From the NCBI RefSeq assembly GCF_048128805.1, contig NC_136005.1, positions 19,308,260-19,372,259 of the forward strand: DNA of 64,000 bases. The letters are read 5' to 3'. Of the stretch, positions 38,101-48,727 are shown piece by piece; within the stretch, counting starts at the first letter, position 1; each line of letters begins with the position of its first letter. The notes under the pieces were generated by a model. The model made no database searches and had not been told where the DNA came from. It was given only the letters and a program-made list of their open reading frames with translations. The stretch comes from Centroberyx gerrardi. Taxonomy: Eukaryota; Chordata; Actinopteri; Beryciformes; Berycidae. The position numbers and the translations under genes are program-made.

Positions 38101-40274
38101 CTGTTTATATTGATGTCATTGATTCATCTTTACTGCAAGGCATGCAATAGATATTAAATCTTACAGACCAAAGATGAATTTTAATTTTAGACAAGCAATA
38201 GATTTTTCCATCATTCTTGTTGGAGCACGTACGGTCAGAGGATCTGTATTAAACGTCAACACCAAACATGGGGAAACGATTTTTTGTAGCAGACTGAGCG
38301 TATTTGACGCATTTTGAATTTATTTGGTGTCCCCAAACTAGACGTACAATTGTGTTGAGAAATGACAGCGTGTGTTGCTGTGAGCACAACGTTTTTAAAA
38401 TAGCATTTGACTGCTCTATCGACGTGACTGGGATCACCTGCTCTAAGTTATTAGTCTGAGGCCAAAAATATGTATACAGGGCCTGAGGTTGAACACAGAC
38501 ACCGAGCTGCAGCTAGTATATCATGAAGCCTGTCATCATGGCTTCCCCTGATTTGATCTTGATGCCTCCAGTGAAAGCAAAACAGAAGGCCTAATCATAT
38601 ACGAGGGATAACTTCATTCTTCAGGATAGCTTCATTCTGCCAGCAGGCGATATAATCATTTTTGCCTCACAACAAGGAGCTTTATTGATACCTTGTCTGC
38701 ACACAGCATAGAGAGATATAGAAGGTGTTTTTGAGTGTGTCAGACTCTGACTGAAAGAGGAATTATATTGTTGGGAGCATGCATTTCACCTTGAGTGGGT
38801 TTGTGAGTAGAGGAGAGGTAGAACTCCATTAACACCCCCCCACACACACACACGTCACAGGCCTTTTAAGGGCTTGTCACTTTTACAAATCAGCTCTAAG
38901 AGCTCTAAGAGCACCTCACATTTAAATTGAAAGCCGTTGCATTATCTAGCTTAATTTTAAATGTCTGTTTAAGTCCTTACTCCCACCCCCATGTCTCTTG
39001 TACCATGGCTGGCACAGTAAATATGAGGCCTCATTGTTTATTTATGCACTAACATCAATTGTAGTGAAAACTGCTGAATTATTGATGCTAAAATGCAATC
39101 TGAATATTGGCCCTGGTGCTTTAATTATAGCGGAGAGAGAATTATTAAATAAACAGAGACACCTCCCTCGGTGGGAGCAGTCTCAGGATGCTTTTGTTAT
39201 CTCTGTTTGTGAAATAAGTTGAATTATCTTGCCGGTGAAGCACTTTATTAGATAAAGATTTTCATTTCTTTTAGCTGTTACAAAAATTGTATTTGGACAC
39301 CCTCAAATCACATAGACTTACAGTAGGATAACTGCCTGCGGTGAGAGCTTCTCAAAATCAATATACCTTATGTATCTTCAACAGCACAACATAAATTGAG
39401 CATAGAAACACAGGCTGGTTTAGAGAGGCAGAGGGAGACGGAGCGCGGGAACGCGGTGGAAAACGGGAAGCGGCGTTTAGAGAAAATGAAGCAGTCACTG
39501 CTCATACGGAAACACAGGCTTGTCTATTGACCATTGTTTTGATTATGTGCGATTTCACAGTGACATAATTGGTGTTGTCTGCGTTCATGGCATAGGACAT
39601 TTGATGCTCATTTATTAAGCTTTCTTCCCAGCTTCTTCCTAATCTCTTTGTTCAGGACAGACAAATTACCTTTCTCATATGGAGCTGCTTTGACCCAGGG
39701 GAATGAGACCCTCCCAGCGTCAGTCACTTTAATTAGCCCCCAAGTAGGAGTTTGCAATTACTAATAGACTGAAGCCCTCCTAGTGATTTGAGGGATGAAG
39801 GGAAAAGTAAATTGCCCCTTAGAATCATAGAAAAAAAGAAAGCAAAAAAAAAAAAAAAAAAGAAAGATGAAAAAGTTGGTCTGAACGCTGGTGGAACCAA
39901 GACAGATAATTGTCTTTACTCCCCTGCATTTTTCCTGTTTCACGGGAACTTAACACCTCCCGCAGTTATGTTAGAGCATTGTTATAATTATACAAAAGAG
40001 AATCACTTCATGAATGCGCTTTTAAGTTAATGCAAAGTAAATGGGGCACCAGATGGTTTCAAAAGCCTCGCTGATCAATAAATTAAATGAGGGGCTTTAC
40101 TGGAGCTGCCGAAAAGTTGATGGAATCTTTATCGCACACAGGAATCGTTTGAAATATTTTGTGAGCCGATGCTTCGCTCTTTTGTTGTTGGTGTCATCTA
40201 ACCTTTTGTCACTCTACCCCAAATTTGCACCATTTGATGTTCTACTTTTATCTCCCACTGTTCAGGTGTGTTAG
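31887..40274 (+). CDS. lmo4: LIM domain only 4 (LMO4), complete coding sequence in four exons
   Basis: Nuclear LIM-only adaptor without DNA-binding activity. Family members bind LDB/CLIM co-factors and bHLH or other regulators in neural, neural crest and epithelial development. Coding exons are 31887-32122, 37071-37167, 37733-37888 and 40266-40274, giving 165 residues, the family length. LIM1 ligands are C23, C26, H44, C47, C50, C53, C73 and D76. LIM2 ligands are C87, C90, H109, C112, C115, C118, C137 and D140. All sixteen are intact. The protein starts MVNPGGSTQPPP and ends LLPDQKVC, nearly identical to vertebrate LMO4 as remembered. The final exon carries only V, C and the stop. The start is the first ATG after the acceptor, in a good context (ACAATGG). 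All introns are GT-AG and frame is kept throughout. Confidence 0.98.
33469..33484. repeat. Poly-G run (16 G)
   Basis: An uninterrupted G homopolymer in the lmo4 intron, on the transcribed-sense strand. Confidence 0.95.
34483..34634. repeat. Compound (CA)n and (CCCT)n low-complexity tract
   Basis: Poly-C, interrupted CA repeats, and then about six copies of CCCT. Several apparent open frames across it are artefacts of the repeats. Confidence 0.9.
36828..36846. repeat. Poly-C run (19 C)
   Basis: A C homopolymer about 225 bp upstream of the LIM2 exon of lmo4. Confidence 0.95.
37071..37167 (+). CDS. lmo4: lmo4 coding exon 2: start of LIM2
   Basis: The acceptor is a strong pyrimidine tract (TTCTTCTTCCCCTTTCTCAG). 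The exon completes the split arginine codon and encodes LFGNSGACSACGQSIPASEL through NVYHLK, giving the first zinc ligands of LIM2. The donor is GTAAAC at 37168. Confidence 0.97.
37561..37641. repeat. (AC)12 followed by a (GT)n-rich run in lmo4 intron
   Basis: A perfect AC run at 37561-37584 and a GT-rich run at 37610-37641 lie 25 bp apart and are mutually complementary. Both are within the 565-bp intron between the two LIM2 exons. Confidence 0.9.
37733..37888 (+). CDS. lmo4: lmo4 coding exon 3: rest of LIM2 and C-terminal tail
   Basis: The acceptor is CCCCCTACAG. The exon of 52 whole codons encodes CFTCSTCRNRLVPGDRFHYI through NPLLPDQK, with the remaining LIM2 ligands including D140. The donor is a consensus GTAAGA. 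Confidence 0.97.
37889..40265 (+). other. lmo4: lmo4 last coding intron
   Basis: A 2.4-kb intron separating the last two codons and stop from the rest of the reading frame. No other gene is recognised. It contains a short CA run near 38840 and an A-rich run at about 39845-39860. Confidence 0.85.
40266..40274 (+). CDS. lmo4: lmo4 terminal coding segment (Val-Cys-stop)
   Basis: The acceptor is a pyrimidine-rich tract (TTTATCTCCCACTGTTCAG) ending at 40265. The exon opens GTG TGT TAG, restoring the conserved KVC carboxyl end of LMO4. It continues as 3' UTR. Confidence 0.93.
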   Translation: MC

Positions 40275-41190
40275 GCGGGAGCTGTGCAGGAAGCAGGATG
40301 TGTGCCTTCATTTTAGCCCTTACTCATTGTCACCCAAGACAACGTGGATCAGCACCCCGGCCTTTTAGCTGTGCTCCCAGGCCCTTGCCCCAGGACTCCT
40401 CCCCCATCTACCAATATCCTCATATTATTTCTGCAACCCATATCCAGCGCTCAGCCTTCGATCTTGGCTTTCCCCAAATATGGGTGGATACTTGCACTTA
40501 ATGCACCTGAACTGGGATACTGAGGACTCCGTGACGTTGGAATAAAAGGAGACTGACCAGAACCCAAGGGACTCTTCAGGACGACAAAACTGAACAACAC
40601 ACAGAGGATGTTCTGGGCGAAGTGAGGGAAAGAGAAAAAGACAAATGAGGTTAAAACGAATGCAGGCTTTTCAAATCTGCATTCGTACATTTGTTTAAAG
40701 ACATTTTGGGGAAACCGGGACCTTTTCATTTTTCTCTGTTCTTTTTCTATCCTCATTTCCCCAACAACATGGTGTTTCCACTTTCTATATTTTAAGTGTT
40801 GTAAAGGGGAATGTGTTTTTTTTGTTTTTTTTTCGGTGGTATATATCGAAAAGTTGGGGTTTTAAAAAATCTGTGGCTTTTTGTGGAAAACAAATCATGA
40901 ACACTCTTGGTGTATTTGTAAAACTACCATGTATGTACAGTATGCATGTAAATGTCGTTGTCCAGGCGTGGCTACAGTACATTCTCCCCTCTACACACGG
41001 CCCGATCCGTACTCCTCCCCCTGAAACCTGAACCCATGGCAAACTAAAGAAAGATGCTCATAGTCAGTAATGTAGAGATCTTCACCAACATATAAATGCT
41101 GAATGAAAGAGAAATTTATTTGTGATATTTTCCGAGACATTTGCTCCAGTATGGTGTATTTAATTAATAAAAAAAAATATTGAAGATTTA
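40275..41190 (+). other. lmo4: lmo4 3' UTR
   Basis: Noncoding continuation of the last exon. Two AATAAA signals are present, at 40541-40546 and 41166-41171. The second, about 0.9 kb after the stop and followed by an A-rich run, is the likelier main end. The first would give a short 3' UTR of about 290 nt. Confidence 0.6.
41166..41171 (+). terminator. lmo4: Candidate polyadenylation signal of lmo4
   Basis: AATAAA within an AT-rich context. Cleavage would be expected about 15-30 nt downstream. The upstream AATAAA at 40541 is an alternative. Confidence 0.5.
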
Positions 41191-43311
41191 AAAGCCTCCT
41201 TAAATTCCTGGTGTCCGCCATTACTGTCAAGCATCAGAACCTCTACAGGCAGCAAGCCAGTACTGACAGACAATTATTATGTGCTAAACTTGGGTTTATA
41301 GATTTTGTAATTATGAGTGCTAAGAATTCTAGTTCACATAATTAAAACTTTATATCTCTAAAGCAAAGTAAGTGTCATTATGTTGTGGCCACTCCATTCA
41401 TACTACCAATGAAGCATTTCAGAAGTGTCTTTATGTCACAATAGAATATAAGATCCCATTTGCCAAGTGCCCAAGGACTTAACTTTCATGTAAAGGCTTG
41501 ATATCAGTATGTGACTTGTGTCTGCACTAATATTCAAAATACTGCAGTGTTGCCATTCAATTTCCAGCCTAGCAATCATCAATGCTCATGATGAGCATCT
41601 AACTGAAAATGGATAAACATGTATCCTCTCTTTCTGTTCAAATGACCGTTTGCTATTCATCACTCTAATGCCTGACAGAAATAGAGGAAAATGTCCCTTT
41701 GAAGATTCAATTACTGCAGAGAGTGAGAGAGGTGTCTCTCTTTGGCAGGCACAAATTGAATGGGCTATTTGCAGAACAAATTGGTGTTTGAAGTCATTGC
41801 AAGACCTAATAGGTCTGAAGGAGGAACCCAGTAATGGTTGATGCGCTTATCTGTGGAGCCTGGGCTCCTCACAAGCCTGTTGGTGTCATTGAAATGATGT
41901 TGGTATGTGGGATATGACTTTAACGCAAAATCAACCCAAACAGAATAGTAAATAGAATAACTTAAACTTCATAATTGAAAATGGAATTTCAATGCTACAA
42001 AAATCTTGCAAAGCAGGAGAAATTGATCTGTTTTTGAATACGTTCTTCAACCAGCGTTTTTGAATTCCTTCCAACCTCCCAAAGCACAACGCCCCAAACA
42101 CGGTGATCCCCTAATCTTTTAAACATGAGTTTTACAAGTATTTTCAAGCTGTAAATGCTTTGTTTTTATTTGCATGCAAGTTGGAGCATAATGAACCTGT
42201 GTTTTGAATTACTTTGGGATCTGACTACCGTTCAAGAAATCTCTGTGTATACTCAGTCAAAAGGTCACCTATTTTGTCTTAATTATTTGAGTTATTGATA
42301 AAGAATGAGTGATATTACATGCAGGCCTAGCTACTCCTTTTTGAGGTGACAAACAACATTGACAAATGTAAACCACATCAGTGATAACCCAGAGTGATAA
42401 AACAAAGATTCCTGTAAAGTAGAACACTTCAGCAAAAGTTGGCAGCAAAATAAAGAAAATGAACATTTTACTTTTGTAAACTAAAGATAATATTTTGGTG
42501 GATAAATGCCATTTCTTTAACAAAATAAATGCTACAAATGATTTTTTTTTTTTTTTACACCTAACCCCTTATGCCCCTCCATGTGGCACTGAGTGGGAGC
42601 TGTAGGTGGTGTCAAAGTGGAAAGACCCCCCTCCTACATCACAGATGAGGTTTTTAACTTCTAGAAAACAGCCTTTGAGATGTGAGCAGAATGTTCTCAC
42701 TGCAAATGCACAAAATTGGTTGTCAGACTTAACGAAAAACAAAATGACCAGAAACACAAGTCTCAAGAGATAATTCCAGTTATTTTTGCATGTGATATTC
42801 AAATGGTGTTTTGGATAGAGAGTGTAAGAACCAGTTAAAACTGGAATTTTGTTTCTTTGGTAATAGCTATAATATGTAAACATAAACAGCCGGCGCTAAT
42901 ACTGCAGTAAATAACTGCAAAATGTTTCAAAACCATCATCCTCATTTAGCTTAAGTGTTGTTGTTGATTTAAGGTCTTTTAAGATGATTTGACCATGATT
43001 TATGATTTATAAACATGTTACAGCTGCCCCTATGACTCTCATTCATGGAGCAAATTTAGTTGATGCCTCTGAGGTGATTACTAGATAACCGAACCATGTG
43101 CTCCAGTTTCACCTGGTTCTTAGACTACTCTCAGGCCAAAGAACCCTCTAAATATCACATTAAAAAAAGGAATTATCCTTTAAGTTGATTTTGGGTTTGA
43201 TTTCCCTTTAAAGTGACCTCGGTAATCCACATCATAACAACACTATGCCGTGCTACAGTATGGTGGCCTTTTCCATTATGAAATCCGCTTGGTTCCATTA
43301 AGCTGTTTACT

Positions 43312-43323
43312 CACACACACACA

Positions 43324-43375
<52 letters not shown>
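43312..43375. repeat. (CA)n microsatellite
   Basis: About 64 bp of CA repeat with one early interruption, followed to about 43440 by further CA-rich sequence. Confidence 0.95.
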
Positions 43376-43377
<2 letters not shown>

Positions 43378-44539
43378 AATATACATAAGCTGTGCACATG
43401 CGCGTGCACACAGATGCACACGCTTGCGCACGCACACACATTCACAGATGTCTGCCTTTTCAAACTCAAGTTATTGAACAATCTGAATTGCTGTTTCAGA
43501 CTCACTCAAATTAGTTTTTTTTTTTTGTTTTTTTTTTCAAATACCATTTACACATAATCCATATGTGAGAATTTGCTTTGATGTGCCATACCAGAGTGAG
43601 GGCTAATGGATCTCACCCACAACAATGGAGCACACTTAAATGGCATGTCTGCCTGAGGGAAATCACTTTGCTTCAACTTGAGCTCCTTCTCTCTCCCACT
43701 GGGGACTCTGGTGATGCACCACAACTGGATTACTTATGAACAGTCACCTTATATTTATTTGTAATTAGTTTACGTCTTCATTCTGCTGCAACTTTTTGAC
43801 CATTATTTATCTCGGTGTGATAGAAAATAATTTGCTTGATTTTTATGGCAGAATAGATGCATCTTGTGTTATGCATGACAAGCTGTTACCAAGCCAATGA
43901 CTTTCTATTTAGAAATCTCAGTTACTGCCAAACTAGTTTCTTCTCTTTGTGGTTATTGTCTCAGAAATAATACACACGCCACCTTCTGAGCCCTTTCTGA
44001 TAATGACATGAATTCATGTGCTTTTTACAGGTTTATTCATTGTACAACAAAGAGTATCGAGACCTGGGAAGAAGCAAGTCTTTTCTCCTCAAATGCTTTT
44101 TTCCTCAGTTGTAACACAGGCCTCAGTGCTTCCAAATGCTACATGAATTTACCATTACAATGAGTGCAGTGGAACTAAACTCTGCATTGTCATTAATAAG
44201 CTGTAAGCCAGCTGGCTTGGATCGTCAGGAAAAAAAGGAGACTCTGGAAAGTATTACTCCCTCCATGTCAGGCTCGGGATGTACGTGGACATACTGTCCA
44301 TTGTTAAAGCCTACATCAAAGACACATATACATATTGTATATATCAATAATACACATAGACTTTTAAATGAGATGACCTGATGATCAAAAACATCTCTTC
44401 ACATATTTTCAGATTAAAGTGAAATGTTTTACATTTTTAGCATATGTTTAAAACTCATGTTATACTATCAGTCCTTGTATCATAAGCGCAGTGCAGTCAA
44501 TTTTATAGTGACAAAAGTCTTAAAACAACTGACATAAAT

Positions 44540-45937
44540 GTAAACAAATCTGGTATTAGGGCACCATCTTGGCACCACAGCTGGTGCTGTTCTCTTATTT
44601 GTAGTTTGGCCATTTTGGTTCTTGTTGGCTGCTAACTTGAAACTGCCACGATTCTATTCTGGAGCAAAATGACTAAAATATTTTGTGTTTGGGGGTGCAA
44701 AAAAAGTTTTTTGAGGGGAAACGGATCAGGATTCTTTCAGTTTCCATCAGGAAAGTCAGAGCAGGCAAAAAAAATAAAAATGGATTGGATTGGGTGAAAA
44801 AAATAAAGTGAGAAGAGGACCAGGAGCAATAATGTGCTGCTGTGGAAGTTGCTGATTCATGTTGGAATTGGGAAAGGATGGCTAAATATTAATATTATTA
44901 GTTTAGTCAGCGATTTCAATTAGGGTGGCATTCAGTTAGCATGGTAGCTAATGTGAGTCATAGCTGACATTAGCTAACCTAATTAACAGGAACAAAAATG
45001 TTAGTTTGCTAAATTAAAGCTGCTACCAGTAGAATTTGAAACTTGATGACATTGGCGACCCCTTGAGTCCCTTGGTACTGTTTTACATCACTCGAAGAAG
45101 ACTGCACTTCTTCCCCCCTCTGCAGACAGCAGCGATGACATAGTAGTAGTCGTAATGCAAACTTAATAATGGAACTGGAATAAACTTGTGTAAGGAGGCA
45201 AGTATTTTTCCCAAGGCATAAAATGTGTCCATCAGGAACCAAATTCAGGTCAGACACTCTCTCACCCAGAACTGCTCCCCTTACATTCAAAACTTCTTTC
45301 AGTGTTATTTGCACCACTGCAACGAAGCCTAAAAAGCCTCATTCTGAAGCCAAAAAGGCCAGTGACAAAGCCTGCTCCAAAACCTGAGTGAACATAGCTG
45401 CAGCATTTCAAAAGTGGAGGGAGCTTAGGACCAAGACCGATTGCGGAGTTGGCCTTACAGTTAAGCAGGTAAACAACAGGTAAGCAACCTATGATGTAGC
45501 TAACGTTAGCACACAAGCTAGCTAGCTAACGTTTCATGCTGATGTAACATAGCAAACGTTAGCTTGCCACAGCTTCGCTGTGCATAAATAAGAATCTGTC
45601 AAGCAGTATGCTCACAAACAACCCGTTGCTAGCAAGCGGCTAAACGGTATTGGGTAAAGTTGGTCAGCGCTAGCTACAGCTTGAGCTGCTACACCTCTGG
45701 GTTAGCTGACAACATAGCATCGCTAGCTATTGATTCCATCTTTTATTTGACTTTATAGATGATAGTTCTGTAACTCATTTATAACAGTTTGCAATGGGAT
45801 ATGTTACGGCTTCACTTGACAGTTCTGAACTGTACCGCTACTTGGCTAGCTGGTGTCTGTTGTGAATACGCCAGTTCATACTTTCTGTCAATTTCAGGCC
45901 ACCGTAGCACAGGAGGGGTGGGAGGGAGAGGTTGGGG
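44540..45937. repeat. Probable degraded dispersed repeat with GCTAGC/AACGTT motifs
   Basis: The region is rich in TTAGCTAAC, GCTAGCTAGCTAACGTT and AACGTTAGC motifs typical of dispersed teleost repeats, especially at 45499-45735. Open frames on the - strand (45009-45317 and 45262-45516) have no recognised domain. Similarity resumes beyond the insertion at 45954-46118, to about 46230, suggesting the insertion landed inside this older repeat. Boundaries and class are not established. Confidence 0.35.
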
Positions 45938-46134
45938 CAGAGCTGGGGCTTTTTTAGTTCAAATGTTTTTTATTTTGAATTTTGCAACAGACATAAACAA
46001 AAACAGAAACGAGCACGCAGGCCCGAACATGGTAAACAAAGCAACACAAATTAAGGAGCACACCTACTGAAGAGGCTACCCCTAAACCCCCCCCCCCCCC
46101 CCCCCACACACACATACCCAGAGCTGGGGCTTTT
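45938..46134 (-). mobile_element. Short retro-insertion flanked by a 16-bp target-site duplication
   Basis: CAGAGCTGGGGCTTTT occurs at 45938-45953 and again, perfectly, at 46119-46134. The 165 bp between them, read on the - strand, begins with GT/G-rich simple sequence and ends AAAATAAAAAACATTTG. That has a polyadenylation-like hexamer near the 3' end, as in a 5'-truncated LINE or processed cDNA. The parent family is not identified. Confidence 0.65.
46087..46116. repeat. Poly-C (19 C) followed by (AC)n
   Basis: A C homopolymer at 46087-46105 then ACACACACACAT, within the retro-insertion at its minus-strand 5' end. Confidence 0.9.
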
Positions 46135-47352
46135 GACTTGTGGAGGAAAGACACGTTTGCCGATGTTGTTGTAGTTCCAATGGCTGCCATTAGATGTTAC
46201 TAAAGAGTCCACATTACTGATTAAACATAGGCTATTAAACATGAAATGCTGTATATTAGAAATATCTTACTTAGAGAAAAGCCATCACTGATTAACATCA
46301 GGGTCAGGTCTAAATGTTGGTGAATGTGTGTGGTATGCAGTCAATGGGTACAAGCTTCCAGTGAAACTCAGAGGCCCTTAAGATGACCATTATGGTGTGA
46401 AATCTGGTTCGTTATTGTCTTGTTTCAGCCCAAGGAATCCACAAACAACTTAAAATAGTGCTTCTGCCAGGGTGCTCAGTTACTTAGCAGGGTGTTCAAT
46501 AACACGGAGGGGGACATGCAAATATTGGTAAGGCAATTAAGGGCAGTCTTGTTTGCCCTAAAGTAGTAGGTAACACTATCCTCTCCATTATGTATGCTGT
46601 GAACTCTAGTGCAAGGAGCACTGTTAAGGCATTGCTTTTTACTGTTAAAAGGGTTACCTTCTGACGACAAAAGGCTCACTTTACGCTGAGACGTCCTTCA
46701 TTGTGGAAATGCACTCGTAATGCAATGAGAAAAAAAAGCACCCCTGCCCTCCAGGACTCTTCCAAAGCCCATGTTTACTGAAAGTGGAAAACATTTACAG
46801 GATGCAGCATTATTTCTTAACAAAACAAATATGTAAATAAATCTTCTCACGATTTCACATAGAAAACTTTACTTCACATGTCCTAAAATATGTCCCTTCT
46901 TGTATTTGGGAATTTTGGGTCTTCCATATCATAATAATATCAGGAACAACTACTGTAAGATTAAAACCTTTGGTCATTTTATTAGTGACTAATTGCAGTA
47001 CTTTCTCCATTAAAAGAAATGTTAATTTCACAAGAAAATATGAAACACATGAGGGCCTTTATCTGCTGTAATTGAAAAAATAAGCATAAATGCAAAAGGA
47101 ATGAAGTAGTCAACATTCATGTTATATTTAGCCCACATTTTTTACTGGTTGGACTCTTGAAAAGAATTCCTTGTTCCATTTTCCCCATTCTGCTCAAGAA
47201 TGTAGTAACAATAATAATGCATTAAGCGGGCTGAGTACTCTAAACACTCAGTGCTTCCTCTCACAGTAAGTGCAGAACCAGTTTGCCTGCTGTTGAAAGC
47301 ATCTTAGTCACAGAGTCCTATGGAGAGTGGAGAGTAACCCCCCCCCCTTCCC

Positions 47353-47353
<1 letters not shown>

Positions 47354-47390
<37 letters not shown>
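47354..47390. repeat. (AC)n microsatellite
   Basis: About 37 bp of perfect AC repeat, preceded by a C-run. Confidence 0.95.
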
Positions 47391-47394
<4 letters not shown>

Positions 47395-48119
47395 CACACA
47401 ACACACAATGGATTCGTACACACTGTCTGTGACCCTGGATGACGACGTAAAAACACCTTTGTCTGACTCTGGGTCTTACTCTGTGTGCTCGCTCTGTCCG
47501 GTGAATCAGAGGGCCTCAACATATGATATCATCACTTGCACAGGCCTCCTGTAATGTCTGGAGACAGTCCCATCTGAGTTCCTCCACCATCATGCTCTTG
47601 TCTGTCGGAGCCACCAGCATGGTGCGGCTCTGAGCAGGGGGTTAAATCCCCCATAAGAACACCAAAAGGTCACCAAATGCTGTTGTTTATCAACCATTCT
47701 AAAATGAAATGTTGAGCGGGTATCCTGTGCATTGATTTTAGCCCCTGCATGCCTGCAATCTTTCCAACATACAGCAAATATTATCCCAACGCTCGTTAGA
47801 AAAAGAGAAATGACGAAAGGTCTGCTCCTTGCATCTTACGTTTGCTTCAGTCTGGCTTCTTGTCTAAATAAAAGAATAAAACACAAGACGGATATCTCAT
47901 TGTCTTTCAGTTATGTTACCAGGCTAGATAAGGTGCTAAACGCAGAAAGTAGAAACATGAGGAATTTCTCAGAGTCTTTAAAGTTGGAACCATTAAAGAG
48001 CACTAAATCAAGTTGCCAGTTGTCTCAGTAAAGGTCTGTATGATTTGGAATTATCTCTGCAATTACAAGGAAGGGAGTAGGATCTGCTTAAGATCTCTCT
48101 GTCTACGCCCTCTCTTCAG

Positions 48120-48154
48120 ACACACACACACACACACACACATGCACACACACA
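48120..48154. repeat. (AC)n microsatellite
   Basis: An AC run with one TG interruption, followed by a GA-rich tract to about 48187. Confidence 0.9.
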
Positions 48155-48310
48155 GTGAGAGAAAGACAGAGACAAAGAGAGAGAGAAAATACACCTGAAA
48201 GATATCCTCTCTCTTTGATTTCATAACTGTACACTGCCTAAATCCTAAATTCTTCACTACAGTCTCCCTTTAAAGTTCTATATCAACATTGTAATTTAAA
48301 TACCGCAGTA

Positions 48311-48311
<1 letters not shown>

Positions 48312-48345
<34 letters not shown>

Positions 48346-48370
48346 GGGTGTGGTGTGTGTGTGTGTGTAT
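48312..48370. repeat. (AC)16 and (TG)n inverted pair
   Basis: An AC run at 48312-48343 is followed within about 5 bp by a TG-rich run to 48370. The two are mutually complementary and could form a hairpin. Confidence 0.9.
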
Positions 48371-48710
48371 GCGTGGTGGGAGGTCTCCATGTGTGCATGG
48401 AGGTGCCAGAGTTCACTTTTGTGTTCATATAAGTTTTGAGTTTTAGCACTCTACTGTGTATTCATCATTATTATTTTTGCCCAAGTGCCCATTTCTTTTG
48501 CTTCAGTTGTCATATTATTAAAACTGAGCACTCTCTTAATGTACAGTACAATAGAATTACCCTAAGAAGAAAATACAAACAAGAAGTAAGTGGTATTTCA
48601 TTTCATCCCCCAGCCCATGACCTATACATGTAATTATGGGACCAGTTCAAGCAGCTTCAAATAGCCCCCGAAGAGTGTCCTGCACCATCACTTCATCGCC
48701 TCAGAACTGA

Positions 48711-48727
48711 TTTTTTTTTTTTTTTTT
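48711..48727. repeat. Poly-T run (17 T)
   Basis: A homopolymer; no adjacent retroelement body was recognised. Confidence 0.9.

Noticed and set aside
43311..43505. Open frames rich in VCVCVC or THTHTH
   Set aside because: Translations of CA/TG microsatellites; the same applies at 27.2, 27.8, 34.5, 47.3 and 48.1 kb.
45009..45516. Two overlapping minus-strand open frames (102 and 84 codons) that look protein-like in places
   Set aside because: They lie in a probable dispersed repeat, are in different frames, and match no family I recognise. Kept only as part of the repeat entry.
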